Shown here: positions 1-6,674 of the stretch, piece after piece | Layout of the letters: each line of letters begins with the position of its first letter | Position numbering within the stretch: position 1 is the stretch's first letter | The notes under the pieces: generated by a model | The model's database searches: none | What the model saw: the letters and a program-made list of their open reading frames with translations, nothing else | What the model was told of the DNA's origin: nothing | Assembly: GCA_021738125.1 (NCBI GenBank) | Contig: JAIPCR010000007.1 | Coordinates: 1-44,297 of the forward strand | Length of the DNA stretch: 44,297 bases | Origin: Sulfuritalea sp. | GTDB lineage: Bacteria; Pseudomonadota; Gammaproteobacteria; Burkholderiales; Methylophilaceae | Direction of reading: 5' to 3' | Made by a program: the position numbers and the translations under genes

Positions 1-88
1 TTCTCCCAAGGCAAATTGCTTACCTTAATGAGATTGCCTTAAATAAAGCGGCTTAAGGCTAAATGCAATTTGATCAGCGTGGTTACGC

Positions 89-334
89 TCAAAGATTGCT
101 GGCGGTAAGTAGATCAGATGCCTTTAACTTAAGCGCACTAGCGATCTTGATGATGTTAATGAGGGCTATATTATGCTCGCCACGCTCAATACCACCCATA
201 TAGGAGCGATCTAAATCAGCGGCTAATGCCAGTGCCTCCTGTGACATGTTTAATGTCGTGCGAGTGCTTCTAATCGTCGCACCAAGTGCAACAAGTGACG
301 GGTCGTTCGCGTGGGTAGGTGATGGTTTAGCCAT
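89..334 (-). CDS. XRE-family HTH transcriptional regulator
   Basis: Small DNA-binding protein of about 81 residues consisting almost only of a Cro/C1-type helix-turn-helix. The segment reading MSQEALALAADLDRSYMGGI, then ERGEHNIALINIIKIASAL, is a standard XRE HTH with a recognition helix around DRSYMGGIERG. I chose the ATG at 334; an in-frame GTG at 370 would add 12 unconserved-looking residues and lie inside a repeated AATACC/GGTATT operator. Neither start has a clear Shine-Dalgarno sequence. The gene is divergent from a secreted-protein gene at 413 and probably represses that promoter and its own. No peptidase, kinase or toxin domain is attached. It resembles prophage, toxin-antitoxin or restriction-modification controllers, but no partner of those types is visible. 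The HTH family call is secure; the role is inferred. Confidence 0.85.
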   Translation of the reverse strand: MAKPSPTHANDPSLVALGATIRSTRTTLNMSQEALALAADLDRSYMGGIERGEHNIALINIIKIASALKLKASDLLTASNL

Positions 335-351
335 ACTGTTAATATGGTCTA

Positions 352-380
352 TTGACGCATCCAATACCACGGGACATAAT
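352..380 (+). promoter_or_regulatory. Candidate sigma-70 promoter for the secreted-protein gene at 413
   Basis: TTGACG (352-357) is separated by 17 bp from CATAAT (375-380), a near-consensus -35/-10 pair. Transcription would begin near 387, giving a leader of about 26 nt before the ATG at 413. The -10 overlaps one AATACC operator element, which suggests direct repression by the divergent XRE protein. Confidence 0.5.
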
Positions 381-406
381 ACCCAATAGAGGTATTAAAT
401 GGTATT
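363..406. promoter_or_regulatory. Candidate XRE operator: two AATACC and two GGTATT half-sites
   Basis: AATACC occurs at 363-368 and 378-383, and its complement GGTATT at 391-396 and 401-406. The inner pair forms an inverted repeat with a 7-nt spacer. The outer pair is another inverted repeat whose centre is shifted by a few bases. The sites lie between the divergent XRE regulator and the 413 gene and cover the predicted -10 (375-380) and start region. Binding by the neighbouring regulator is inferred from position. Confidence 0.55.
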
Positions 407-412
407 GCAAAG

Positions 413-856
413 ATGAAGTTAATCAAACTTAAAATATTTTCAAAAATTACCATTTTGGTTCTAACGATTTTCGCTTGCTGCGGCGCGAGTGCTGAGGTTG
501 TTAATCTCTATTGCGCGGGCGTTATGAAGGGTAGGGGTATAGCAGACTCTCCGTATGATTTTGACTTGGTCATGGATTCAAAAACAGGATATATGTCTGG
601 TTTTCCTTTCGGATTATCTTTTGGTTGTTTTTCAGTAAACGCCGAAAAAACCAACCCCATGAAATGTTCGATTGATGATATTGAAGCAATCTGCACATGC
701 CAAAACCATGGGCTTCAGAAGATATTCACACTTTCAAGAAGGTCGGCAACACTTATTGTCGAAGGCTCAGCATTTGATGAAAAAGGTGATCTTGTCGAAG
801 ATATGTCTATGCGGGGAAGATTTAGCTGTCAAAAAATAAAAAACAAAGTTTTCTAA
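413..856 (+). CDS. Secreted Cys-containing protein of unknown function
   Basis: Predicted protein of 147 residues that I do not recognise. Residues 1-27 form a Sec signal peptide: Lys-rich start, hydrophobic core ITILVLTIFACC, and an Ala-Ser-Ala cleavage site before EVV. The mature part has several cysteines (near NLYCAG, FGCFS, MKCS, AICTC, FSCQK) that could form disulfides in the periplasm. Alternating hydrophobic stretches such as ATLIVEGSAF suggest beta structure. The last mature Cys belongs to a GRFSC motif near the C-terminus. The base composition is AT-rich compared with the rfbD side. A second secreted-protein gene follows 47 bp downstream, and a candidate XRE operator covers the promoter. 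The Shine-Dalgarno sequence is poor (GCAAAG before ATG). No function can be assigned. Confidence 0.7.
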   Translation: MKLIKLKIFSKITILVLTIFACCGASAEVVNLYCAGVMKGRGIADSPYDFDLVMDSKTGYMSGFPFGLSFGCFSVNAEKTNPMKCSIDDIEAICTCQNHGLQKIFTLSRRSATLIVEGSAFDEKGDLVEDMSMRGRFSCQKIKNKVF

Positions 857-903
857 GCTCAACATTAGTTTTGGATTAATTTAACTTATACAAGGAGAAT
901 GTA

Positions 904-1410
904 ATGCGTAAATTATTAGTAGCGACGTTACTATTCGCAGTAACTTCCAGCGCAAGAGCTGACTTATTGGGAGATATATTGGGAGATATTTTTGGAGACA
1001 TGCCAATAAGTAAAGTGATGAGTCGATGTGATACAGGGAACAATGTCGATAATTTTTCTAATTACAAAACATGTGTAATAAACACATACTCAGCAGAAGG
1101 TAATCATCCTAATGCGCCAGACATAAAAGCGTTTTACTCGCAGCTAGATGTGATCGATGAATATTATAGGCAAAGTAAAATTTCTAATGCAGAAGCTAAA
1201 GCTTTCGCATATCAATCTTGGCAATCAACTATTGATAATTCAAATCAGAGATCACAAGCAAGTGAAGCGGCTAGATGGCAATCTATTCAAAAAAATCTGG
1301 ACAACATGGGGCGTGTGACTCCGGCTCCCACTTCACCTTTCAGCAGCTACAGGATTGATGGGCGCACTTATAACTGTACTGATATTGGTGGGCAAGTTAA
1401 TTGTCGTTAA
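904..1410 (+). CDS. Secreted hypothetical protein
   Basis: Protein of 168 residues with a clear signal peptide (MRKLLVATLLFAVTSSARA, cleavage before DLL). The start is supported by a strong AAGGAG sequence 6 nt upstream. The mature N-terminus carries a short repeat, LLGDILGDIFGDM. The middle is polar and probably helical (Gln/Asn/Ser-rich, residues about 70-140), and the C-terminus contains RTYNCTDIGGQVNCR, where two cysteines could pair. That ending looks like a short beta hairpin seen at the end of some small secreted proteins. The gene lies 47 bp behind the 413 gene on the same strand and may be co-transcribed with it. The codon use is AT-rich, as in an acquired segment. I do not recognise the family. 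Confidence 0.7.
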   Translation: MRKLLVATLLFAVTSSARADLLGDILGDIFGDMPISKVMSRCDTGNNVDNFSNYKTCVINTYSAEGNHPNAPDIKAFYSQLDVIDEYYRQSKISNAEAKAFAYQSWQSTIDNSNQRSQASEAARWQSIQKNLDNMGRVTPAPTSPFSSYRIDGRTYNCTDIGGQVNCR

Positions 1411-1456
1411 TGAAAGATTAGCTGCTGGTTATTTAAGCCTCTTCAATAGATTACAT

Positions 1457-1496
1457 CGTTACCAAAAAGCGTTAAAATATCGCCATCTAGGTAACG
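1457..1496. promoter_or_regulatory. Inverted repeat CGTTACC/GGTAACG flanking a -10-like element
   Basis: CGTTACC (1457-1463) and its exact complement GGTAACG (1490-1496) bracket 26 bp that include TAAAAT (1473-1478), a plausible -10. The element ends 9 bp before the terminase small-subunit ATG at 1506. It looks like a small phage operator/promoter, but no matching repressor is identified. Confidence 0.3.
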
Positions 1497-1505
1497 GGTG
1501 TTGTT

Positions 1506-1964
1506 ATGGATCTCTCACCTCAGCAGGAGAAATTTGCGCAGGCAGTGGCTGCTGGCAAGACCCTGTCTGACGCCTACCGCAGTGCCTACAATGTTAGACC
1601 AACCACGCTAGCTAAGTCTGTTCACGAGTCGTCATCAACGCTCATGGCTAACGTCAAGATAGCCTCAAGGATTGAAGAGTTACGTGCACCAGTGATAGCA
1701 AGGGCTCGTGTCACGCTAGAGGCTCACCTGGATGCATTAGGCGTACTCAGTGAGCGCGCTGCAGCTCGTGGGCTTTACAACACTGCGATCTATGCTGAGC
1801 TTGCTCGGGGCAGGGCTTGTGGGCTCTACGCTAAGAAAGCAGCGACGGTCAGCACTAGCGCTCCAGCTTTCGATCTGAGCAATTTGACTGATGAAGAGCT
1901 AGCGGAGCTTCAACGCCTGACGATCAAAGCCACTGTTGGGTCTCAAGTTAGTGCTGCTGGGTAA
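1506..1964 (+). CDS. Phage terminase small subunit
   Basis: Protein of 152 residues with the layout of phage DNA-packaging terminase small subunits. An N-terminal LSPQQEKFAQAVAAGKTLSDAY helix pair forms the HTH, followed by SVHESSSTLMANVKIASRIEELR, the usual 'new members replicate in the genome, Ala-rich' pattern of the family. Central helices (residues about 65-115) would mediate oligomerisation, and an acidic DEELAELQRL tail could contact the large subunit. The product would bind viral DNA and start packaging. No large terminase, portal or capsid gene follows; the next gene is the housekeeping rfbD. It is therefore an orphan from a decayed prophage or a satellite element. It is more GC-rich than the two secreted-protein genes before it, so this segment is a mosaic. 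Confidence 0.75.
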   Translation: MDLSPQQEKFAQAVAAGKTLSDAYRSAYNVRPTTLAKSVHESSSTLMANVKIASRIEELRAPVIARARVTLEAHLDALGVLSERAAARGLYNTAIYAELARGRACGLYAKKAATVSTSAPAFDLSNLTDEELAELQRLTIKATVGSQVSAAG

Positions 1965-1982
1965 TACGGAATTACTTTTATT

Positions 1983-2001
1983 GGGTACGTTTGAGGGTAC
2001 G
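1983..2001. repeat. Short direct repeat GGGTACG x2 with 12-bp period
   Basis: GGGTACG is found at 1983-1989 and 1995-2001, separated by TTTGA, just after the terminase gene. Similar closely spaced GGGTAT/GGGTAC repeats are often seen near integrase genes of tRNA-targeting islands; no integrase remains here. The link to integration is inference only. Confidence 0.25.
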
Positions 2002-2055
2002 AGCTATAATTAACAAACTAAGATTGGCTTATATATTGGGTTGTATTGATTTGTT

Positions 2056-2075
2056 GGATTGACCCCAGCCCACCA
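2056..2075 (+). other. Candidate remnant of a tRNA/tmRNA 3' end (attachment-site scar)
   Basis: The sequence from 2056 ends in CCCCAGCCCACCA and is followed after about 31 nt by a strong Rho-independent terminator, as expected for the 3' end of a tRNA or tmRNA gene. No proper T-loop (TTCRANY) is seen, so it is not an intact RNA gene. It could be the right-hand attachment site left by the island at 1-1964. Confidence 0.25.
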
Positions 2076-2106
2076 TTTAAGTGTTTCACAATGTATCAAA
2101 AACTTG

Positions 2107-2137
2107 AAAGCCATATACCGCGAGGTGTGTGGCTTTT
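2107..2137 (+). terminator. Rho-independent terminator upstream of rfbD
   Basis: Arms AAAGCCATATACC (2107-2119) and GGTGTGTGGCTTT (2124-2136) pair over 13 positions (two G-U pairs) around a GCGA tetraloop, followed by a short T run. No gene that it would obviously terminate is present just upstream, except the candidate RNA 3' end at 2056-2075. Confidence 0.7.
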
Positions 2138-2179
2138 ATAGTATGATGCGTCAGATATGAGCGACTCAAAGTTTAGTCT

Positions 2180-3076
2180 ATGAAAATTCTCTTGTTAGGT
2201 AAAAACGGTCAGGTAGGTTGGGCGTTACAGCGTAGCCTTGCGCCTTTGGGTGAGCTGGTTGCGCTAGATGCGCAAAGCCAAATTCATTGTGGCGACTTAA
2301 GTAATTTAGCTGGGCTTGCGCAGACTGTGCGCGATGTTGCGCCAGATGTGATTGTGAATGCGGCGGCCTACACGGCGGTGGATAAAGCCGAGAGCGAGCC
2401 AGTGTTGGCACATGCTATTAATGCGCTGGCACCCGGTGTGTTGGCGCAAGAAGCTAAGCGTTGCTGTGCGTGGCTGGTGCATTTTTCTACTGATTATGTG
2501 TTTGATGGTAGTGGCAAACAAGCGTGGCTAGAGACTGATGCAGCCGCGCCTTTAAGTGTGTATGGGGCGAGCAAATTGGCGGGCGAGCAGGCGATTATGG
2601 CGGCGGCCTGTCAGCATTTAATTTTTCGCACTAGTTGGGTGTATGGCGCGCGCGGCAATAATTTTGCTAAAACCATGTTAAAGCTTGCGCAAGAACGCGA
2701 TAGCTTAAAGGTGGTGAACGACCAAATAGGTGCGCCGACTGGCGCTGATTTGTTGGCAGATGTGACCGCCCATGCGATTAGCACCGCACGGCAAGAAGCT
2801 AATGTGGGTGGTTTGTATCACTTGGTTGCCAGTGGTGAAACGTCTTGGCATGAATATGCGACCTTGGTGATTGAGTATGCGCGGCAAGCAGGCCTGTCTA
2901 TTAAGGTGGTGCAAACGGCTATTCACGCTGTGCCTAGCAGTGAGTTTGCCACAGTGGCTAAGCGGCCTTTGAATTCTCGGTTAAATACCAGCAAATTACA
3001 GCAAACCTTTAATCTACATTTACCCGACTGGCAAACTGGCGTGACGCGCATGTTGGATGAATATCTGCAAAAATAA
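2180..3076 (+). CDS. rfbD: dTDP-4-dehydrorhamnose reductase
   Basis: RmlD/RfbD, 298 residues, the normal length. It reduces dTDP-4-dehydro-L-rhamnose to dTDP-L-rhamnose with NAD(P)H in the cytoplasm, the last step in making the activated sugar for lipopolysaccharide or exopolysaccharide. It is an extended short-chain dehydrogenase: Rossmann motif GKNGQVG at residues 7-13, STDYVFDG at 103-110, and the catalytic YGASK with Tyr128 and Lys132. RTSWVYG and the C-terminal RPLNSRL segment are also typical. The ATG at 2180 directly gives the Rossmann strand MKILLLG. The usual partners rfbA, rfbB and rfbC are not downstream; they could be elsewhere, or cut off on the left by the accessory segment. Confidence 0.93.
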   Translation: MKILLLGKNGQVGWALQRSLAPLGELVALDAQSQIHCGDLSNLAGLAQTVRDVAPDVIVNAAAYTAVDKAESEPVLAHAINALAPGVLAQEAKRCCAWLVHFSTDYVFDGSGKQAWLETDAAAPLSVYGASKLAGEQAIMAAACQHLIFRTSWVYGARGNNFAKTMLKLAQERDSLKVVNDQIGAPTGADLLADVTAHAISTARQEANVGGLYHLVASGETSWHEYATLVIEYARQAGLSIKVVQTAIHAVPSSEFATVAKRPLNSRLNTSKLQQTFNLHLPDWQTGVTRMLDEYLQK

Positions 3077-3221
3077 TCACGAGCTTAGTCAGCTGTTTAT
3101 TTGTCTGTACATCAGTTAAAAATTTACAATGTCTTGCTGAGCGGGCTTTAGCCAGTCAGCCTTGGATAGGCGGTGCTTTTCTGCGATAATAGGTTTTTAT
3201 TATTCTTGAAAGCTTAAGCAA

Positions 3222-3533
3222 ATGGCACAATTTGACAATGTCAGTGTAAAAAAGAAAGCAAATATCTACTTTGATGGCAAGTGTGTAAGCCATACAGTCA
3301 TGTTTCCAAACGGTACACGCAGCACTATTGGCGTTATTTTCCCTAGTTCACTTACTTTTAATACTGCCGCGCCAGAGCTGATGGAAATTAGCTTGGGTGC
3401 TTGCAAAGTGCGCCTTAAAGGTGAAGATTCTTGGAAAGCTTATGGCGCTGGTGATAAATTTACTGTGCCGGCAAACTCAAGTTTTGATATTGAAGTGACA
3501 GAAACGCTAGATTACGTTTGCCACTTTGAATAA
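3222..3533 (+). CDS. ppnP: Pyrimidine/purine nucleoside phosphorylase (DUF1255)
   Basis: Small single-domain protein of 103 residues matching the PpnP (YaiE) family; E. coli PpnP is 94 residues. Family members have a cupin-like beta-barrel fold and split nucleosides such as uridine, adenosine or guanosine with phosphate, giving the base and ribose 1-phosphate. Recognisable family segments are [15 protein letters not shown] (residues about 13-27), [11 protein letters not shown] (about 35-45), and the end stretch [17 protein letters not shown]. The gene stands alone between rfbD and yajQ, with weak Shine-Dalgarno sequence. The family assignment is strong; the substrate range is from family knowledge. 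Confidence 0.9.
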   Translation: MAQFDNVSVKKKANIYFDGKCVSHTVMFPNGTRSTIGVIFPSSLTFNTAAPELMEISLGACKVRLKGEDSWKAYGAGDKFTVPANSSFDIEVTETLDYVCHFE

Positions 3534-3547
3534 AGGTTAATGTTCGG

Positions 3548-3593
3548 CGCTACGTTGTTGCTCGCACTCGCCGTACTCATCGTACTGTTTTCG
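3548..3593. repeat. Possible extragenic repeat element with paired GTAC cores
   Basis: Between ppnP and yajQ lies a GC-richer stretch reading as short pyrimidine-rich words around CGCACTCGCC, followed by GTACTCATCGTAC (GTAC at 3573-3576 and 3582-3585). It has no ORF and differs from the surrounding AT-rich spacers. It resembles interspersed extragenic elements of proteobacteria, but copy number cannot be judged from one window. Confidence 0.3.
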
Positions 3594-3641
3594 TGCTTTT
3601 GCTTAGTAGCTCCTTCGTTTTAGAGTTTTTGAGGAGAGAAT

Positions 3642-4136
3642 ATGCCTAGTTTTGATATTTCATCTGAAGTGGATATGGTTGCGTTGAAGAATGCGATTGA
3701 TACCGCGGGTAAGCAGATTACGAATCGTTATGATTTTAAAGGGACTTCAGCCAAAGTTGAGCTAAATGAGAAAGATAGCATTATCACTTTGTTTGGCGAT
3801 AACGATTTTCAGCTAGATCAAATTAAAGATATCTTGTTGCCGGGGATGGAGAAAAAAGAACCAGACTCAACCAAGCGTCTTGACCATAAAGACGTGCAAA
3901 AAGTGGGCGGCAATAAAGTAAAACAAGAGCTAAAGATTAAAGCGGGCATCGATAGCGATTTAGCGAAGCGTATTAGCAAGCTGATTAAAGACTCTGGCTT
4001 AAAAGTGCAGGCGAGCATACAAGGTGATACGGTACGTGTGAACGGCGCTAAGCGTGATTTATTGCAAGAGGCGATTGCCTTTGTGAAAAAGAATGTGACT
4101 GACTTCCCTTTGCAGTTTGGTAATTTCAGGGATTAA
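3642..4136 (+). CDS. yajQ: YajQ family nucleotide-binding protein (DUF520)
   Basis: Protein of 164 residues (E. coli YajQ 163). It is a cytoplasmic two-domain protein with ferredoxin-like folds. Homologues bind nucleotides, and in Xanthomonas and Pseudomonas bind cyclic di-GMP and interact with transcription factors. Family hallmarks are the start MPSFDISSEVDMVALKNAID, the NRYDFKGTSA motif around residues 28-37, the AGIDSDLAKRISKLIKDSGL segment near 102-121, and the C-terminal FPLQFGNFRD. A good GAGGAGAG Shine-Dalgarno sequence precedes the ATG. cimA follows 37 bp downstream on the same strand. Confidence 0.93.
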   Translation: MPSFDISSEVDMVALKNAIDTAGKQITNRYDFKGTSAKVELNEKDSIITLFGDNDFQLDQIKDILLPGMEKKEPDSTKRLDHKDVQKVGGNKVKQELKIKAGIDSDLAKRISKLIKDSGLKVQASIQGDTVRVNGAKRDLLQEAIAFVKKNVTDFPLQFGNFRD

Positions 4137-4173
4137 TCATTTTAATATCCCCTCAATAATAATAAAGAAATTG

Positions 4174-5748
4174 ATGATGCAACAAAGTAAAGTAACGGCT
4201 TACGATTCTACCTTGCGCGATGGTGCGCAAGCGCAAGGTGTTTCTTTTACTGTTGAAGATAAGCTTAAAATTGTTGAGCAATTAGACGCGCTGGGTATAG
4301 GCTATATTGAAGCAGGTAACCCAGGCTCTAATCCTAAAGATTTAGCGTTTTTTAAGCGTGTGGCTGAGCTTAAATTACAACACGCTAAAATTATTGCATT
4401 TGGTAGCACGCGCCGTATCGGCATTCAAGCGGCAGATGACAATAATCTACGTTCTTTATTAAGCGCCAATACCCAAGCTGTTGCGATTTTTGGCAAAAGT
4501 TGGGATTATCAAGTCACCGATATTTTGCGCACCACCTTAGCTGAAAACCTTGCCATGATAGGCGACACCATTGCTTACCTTAAAACACAGGACAAAGAGG
4601 TGGTGTTTGATGCTGAGCATTTTTACGATGGCTACAAAGCTAATGCTGAGTATGCCATGCAAACTTTGCAGGCGGCGGCAGAGGCCGGTGCAGATGTGCT
4701 GACGCTGTGTGATACCAATGGGGGCAGTTTTCCTAACGAGGTGTTTGAAATTACCCAGCAGGTTGCGGCGCGTTTTCCACAAGTGCAAATTGGTATTCAC
4801 TGCCACAACGATTGCGAAATGGCGGTGGCTAACTCTATGGCGGCAGTGCAGGCGGGCGCAAGCCAAGTGCAGGGCACTATGAATGGCATAGGCGAGCGTT
4901 GTGGTAATGCCAATTTATGTTCCATTATTCCCAATTTGCAATTAAAACTAGGCTTAAATTGCATTCCGCAAGAAAACTTGTCTACGCTCACCTATGTGGC
5001 GCGATTTGTCAGTGAAGTGGCAAATATGCCGTTTAACGATAAAGCGCCTTATGTGGGCAATGATGCGTTTTCACACAAAGGTGGTATGCATATTGATGCG
5101 GTGAACAAAAACCCAATTTCTTATGAGCACATCAACCCTGAGAAAGTAGGTAATAGCCGCCATATTTTAGTATCTGAGGTGGCGGGGCGCGGCGCATTGC
5201 TTAATAAATTACAGCAAATTGAACCTAGCCTCACTAAAGACTCGCCCGACACGATTCGTGTGTTAGAACAACTTAAAGCCTTGGAGCATGAAGGCTACCA
5301 ATTTGAAGGAGCTGAAAGCTCATTTGATTTGCTGATGCATAAATTGTTAGGCAAATCTGAGCCATTCTTTAGCCTCAAGCAATACAACGTCAGTATTTTT
5401 GAACCATCAGCCGATGGTATGAATTCATCCGCGACCATACACGTCAACGTGAATGGTAAAGCTGCGCACGCTACTGCACAAGGCGATGGCCCTGTGAACG
5501 CATTGGATAAAGCCATGCGTGGCGCGTTAGAGTCGTTTTACCCTGCCATTAATGAAATTAAACTGGTGGATTACAAAGTGCGTGTATTAGATAGTAGCCA
5601 AGCTACTGCTGCCAAAGTGCGCGTCATTATTGAATCTACCGATCAACAACGCAGCTGGACAACAATAGGGGTTTCGACCGATATTATTGAAGCTTCATGG
5701 CGCGCGTTGAAAGATGCGGTGGAGTATAAGTTACTCATTGGCAAGTAA
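4174..5748 (+). CDS. cimA: (R)-citramalate synthase
   Basis: Member of the isopropylmalate/homocitrate synthase family, about 524 residues, most like CimA. It condenses pyruvate and acetyl-CoA to (R)-citramalate, which LeuCD and LeuB can turn into 2-oxobutyrate for isoleucine. The TIM barrel starts with YDSTLRDGAQAQG; HCHNDCEMAVANS carries the metal-binding His pair, and TMNGIGERCGNANL is typical of the family. The C-terminal LeuA-type allosteric domain covers residues about 390-515. Upstream in-frame TTG at 4117 overlaps yajQ; the ATG pair at 4174/4177 fits the conserved start better. Its 3' end overlaps the convergent regulator by 18 bp. LeuCDB, the partner enzymes, begin 0.9 kb downstream. 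Leucine-type homologues cannot be fully excluded, but the sequence pattern fits CimA. Confidence 0.88.
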   Translation: MMQQSKVTAYDSTLRDGAQAQGVSFTVEDKLKIVEQLDALGIGYIEAGNPGSNPKDLAFFKRVAELKLQHAKIIAFGSTRRIGIQAADDNNLRSLLSANTQAVAIFGKSWDYQVTDILRTTLAENLAMIGDTIAYLKTQDKEVVFDAEHFYDGYKANAEYAMQTLQAAAEAGADVLTLCDTNGGSFPNEVFEITQQVAARFPQVQIGIHCHNDCEMAVANSMAAVQAGASQVQGTMNGIGERCGNANLCSIIPNLQLKLGLNCIPQENLSTLTYVARFVSEVANMPFNDKAPYVGNDAFSHKGGMHIDAVNKNPISYEHINPEKVGNSRHILVSEVAGRGALLNKLQQIEPSLTKDSPDTIRVLEQLKALEHEGYQFEGAESSFDLLMHKLLGKSEPFFSLKQYNVSIFEPSADGMNSSATIHVNVNGKAAHATAQGDGPVNALDKAMRGALESFYPAINEIKLVDYKVRVLDSSQATAAKVRVIIESTDQQRSWTTIGVSTDIIEASWRALKDAVEYKLLIGK

Positions 5749-6528
5749 GTCTGGCTGTAAGAGCACGAGTTTTAACTGTTCCTGTTCTACTGGCCTTAGC
5801 GTAATTTGTTGATAGCTAATTAATCCATGTTTTGGGTGCATAAATTTTCGTTGGCCGCCTTGTCTTTCTAAAACATCGTGTTGCTTCCAAAAAGCTTCAA
5901 AATCAGGGCTGGCTTTTGTTAGTTCTGACACCAGTGTTTTCAGTTCTGGTTCTTCCAAATGGCTACGGCAATCGGCTCTAAATTCTGCGACTAAACGTCT
6001 TGCGCGCATTTCCCAATCTACAACAAATTGTTTAGCACTTGGGTGTTTAAACACTAATCGCAGCAGGTTAGGGCGTGTGTCCATCATAGGTTGCGCTAGC
6101 CAGTCTACAAATAATTCACTGGCTGGCTCGTTCCAAGCCAATATATCCCATGTGCGTCCCATTATGTAGGCAGGTATTTGTATACTACCCAGCATATGCA
6201 CAAGTGTATCTGGTGCGGTGTCGGCCTCTAACATATGTGCTTGCGGGTCGCGCCTGTCAGCCATATCAAACAAATAAGTGCGTTCTGATTTGCTTAGTTT
6301 AAGTGCGGTGGCTAGTCTTTCTAATGCTTCTGCTGATACATTAACCTGACGGCCTTGTTCTATCCACGTATACCATGTGGCGCTTATGCCGGCGAGTTGT
6401 GCCACTTCTTCGCGCCGCAATCCTTTTGTGCGCCTACGTGCCCCAGCGGGAAAGCCAAATGCTTCTGGGGTGCCTCGTAGGCGTAACGCTTGTAAAAACT
6501 CAGCGAGTTCTTGACGTCTTGTATCCAT
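5731..6528 (-). CDS. XRE-family regulator with MmyB-like ligand-binding domain
   Basis: Protein of 265 residues in two parts. Residues about 10-80 are a Cro/C1-type HTH (TKGLRREEVAQLAGISATWY, then TWIEQGRQVNVSAEALERLA). Residues about 100-260 match the MmyB-like ligand-binding domain, with the family signatures LAWNEPASELF, RPNLLRLVF and VDWEMRARRLVAEFRADC. Such proteins usually repress a neighbouring, often divergent, oxidoreductase gene and sense a small hydrophobic molecule; known members are mostly from actinobacteria and proteobacteria. Here the divergent gene is leuC, 146 bp away, with a palindrome between them. That would tie a sensor to branched-chain amino acid synthesis, which is inferred. 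Its 3' end overlaps cimA by 18 bp, so the two genes are convergent and could interfere transcriptionally. Confidence 0.88.
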   Translation of the reverse strand: MDTRRQELAEFLQALRLRGTPEAFGFPAGARRRTKGLRREEVAQLAGISATWYTWIEQGRQVNVSAEALERLATALKLSKSERTYLFDMADRRDPQAHMLEADTAPDTLVHMLGSIQIPAYIMGRTWDILAWNEPASELFVDWLAQPMMDTRPNLLRLVFKHPSAKQFVVDWEMRARRLVAEFRADCRSHLEEPELKTLVSELTKASPDFEAFWKQHDVLERQGGQRKFMHPKHGLISYQQITLRPVEQEQLKLVLLQPDLLANE

Positions 6529-6552
6529 GATATTTCACTTTATTTATGGGTT

Positions 6553-6593
6553 TTAATACTAACGTTGTTGCTAGCCTATTAGTGTTAATACTA
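6553..6593. promoter_or_regulatory. Candidate operator between the MmyB-like regulator and leuC
   Basis: TAGTGTTAATACTA (6580-6593) is a 14-bp inverted repeat with 6 of 7 pairs. Its right-hand half TTAATACTA is repeated at 6553-6561, exactly 32 bp upstream (about three helical turns). The location in the divergent promoter region suggests binding by the adjacent XRE regulator. TATAAC (6595-6600) or TATATC (6602-6607) could be a leuC -10. Confidence 0.45.
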
Positions 6594-6674
6594 GTATAAC
6601 CTATATCATTGTCAGGGTATTGAAACTTAGGTATGCTTGCGTCTTTGTTTGAATCGGCAGCAATTTAAGGAGCT

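Noticed and set aside
36-59. GCCTTAA/TTAAGGC inverted repeat downstream of the small XRE gene
   Set aside because: A 7-bp AT-rich stem with a 10-nt loop and no T run on the minus strand; too weak to call a terminator.
1355-1570. 71-codon frame overlapping the end of the 904 gene and start of the terminase gene
   Set aside because: It runs across two better supported genes and the candidate operator, with no family features.
3136-3160. GCTGA/TCAGC hairpin in the rfbD-ppnP gap
   Set aside because: The stem is short, with an internal loop and no T run, so neither terminator nor operator can be supported.
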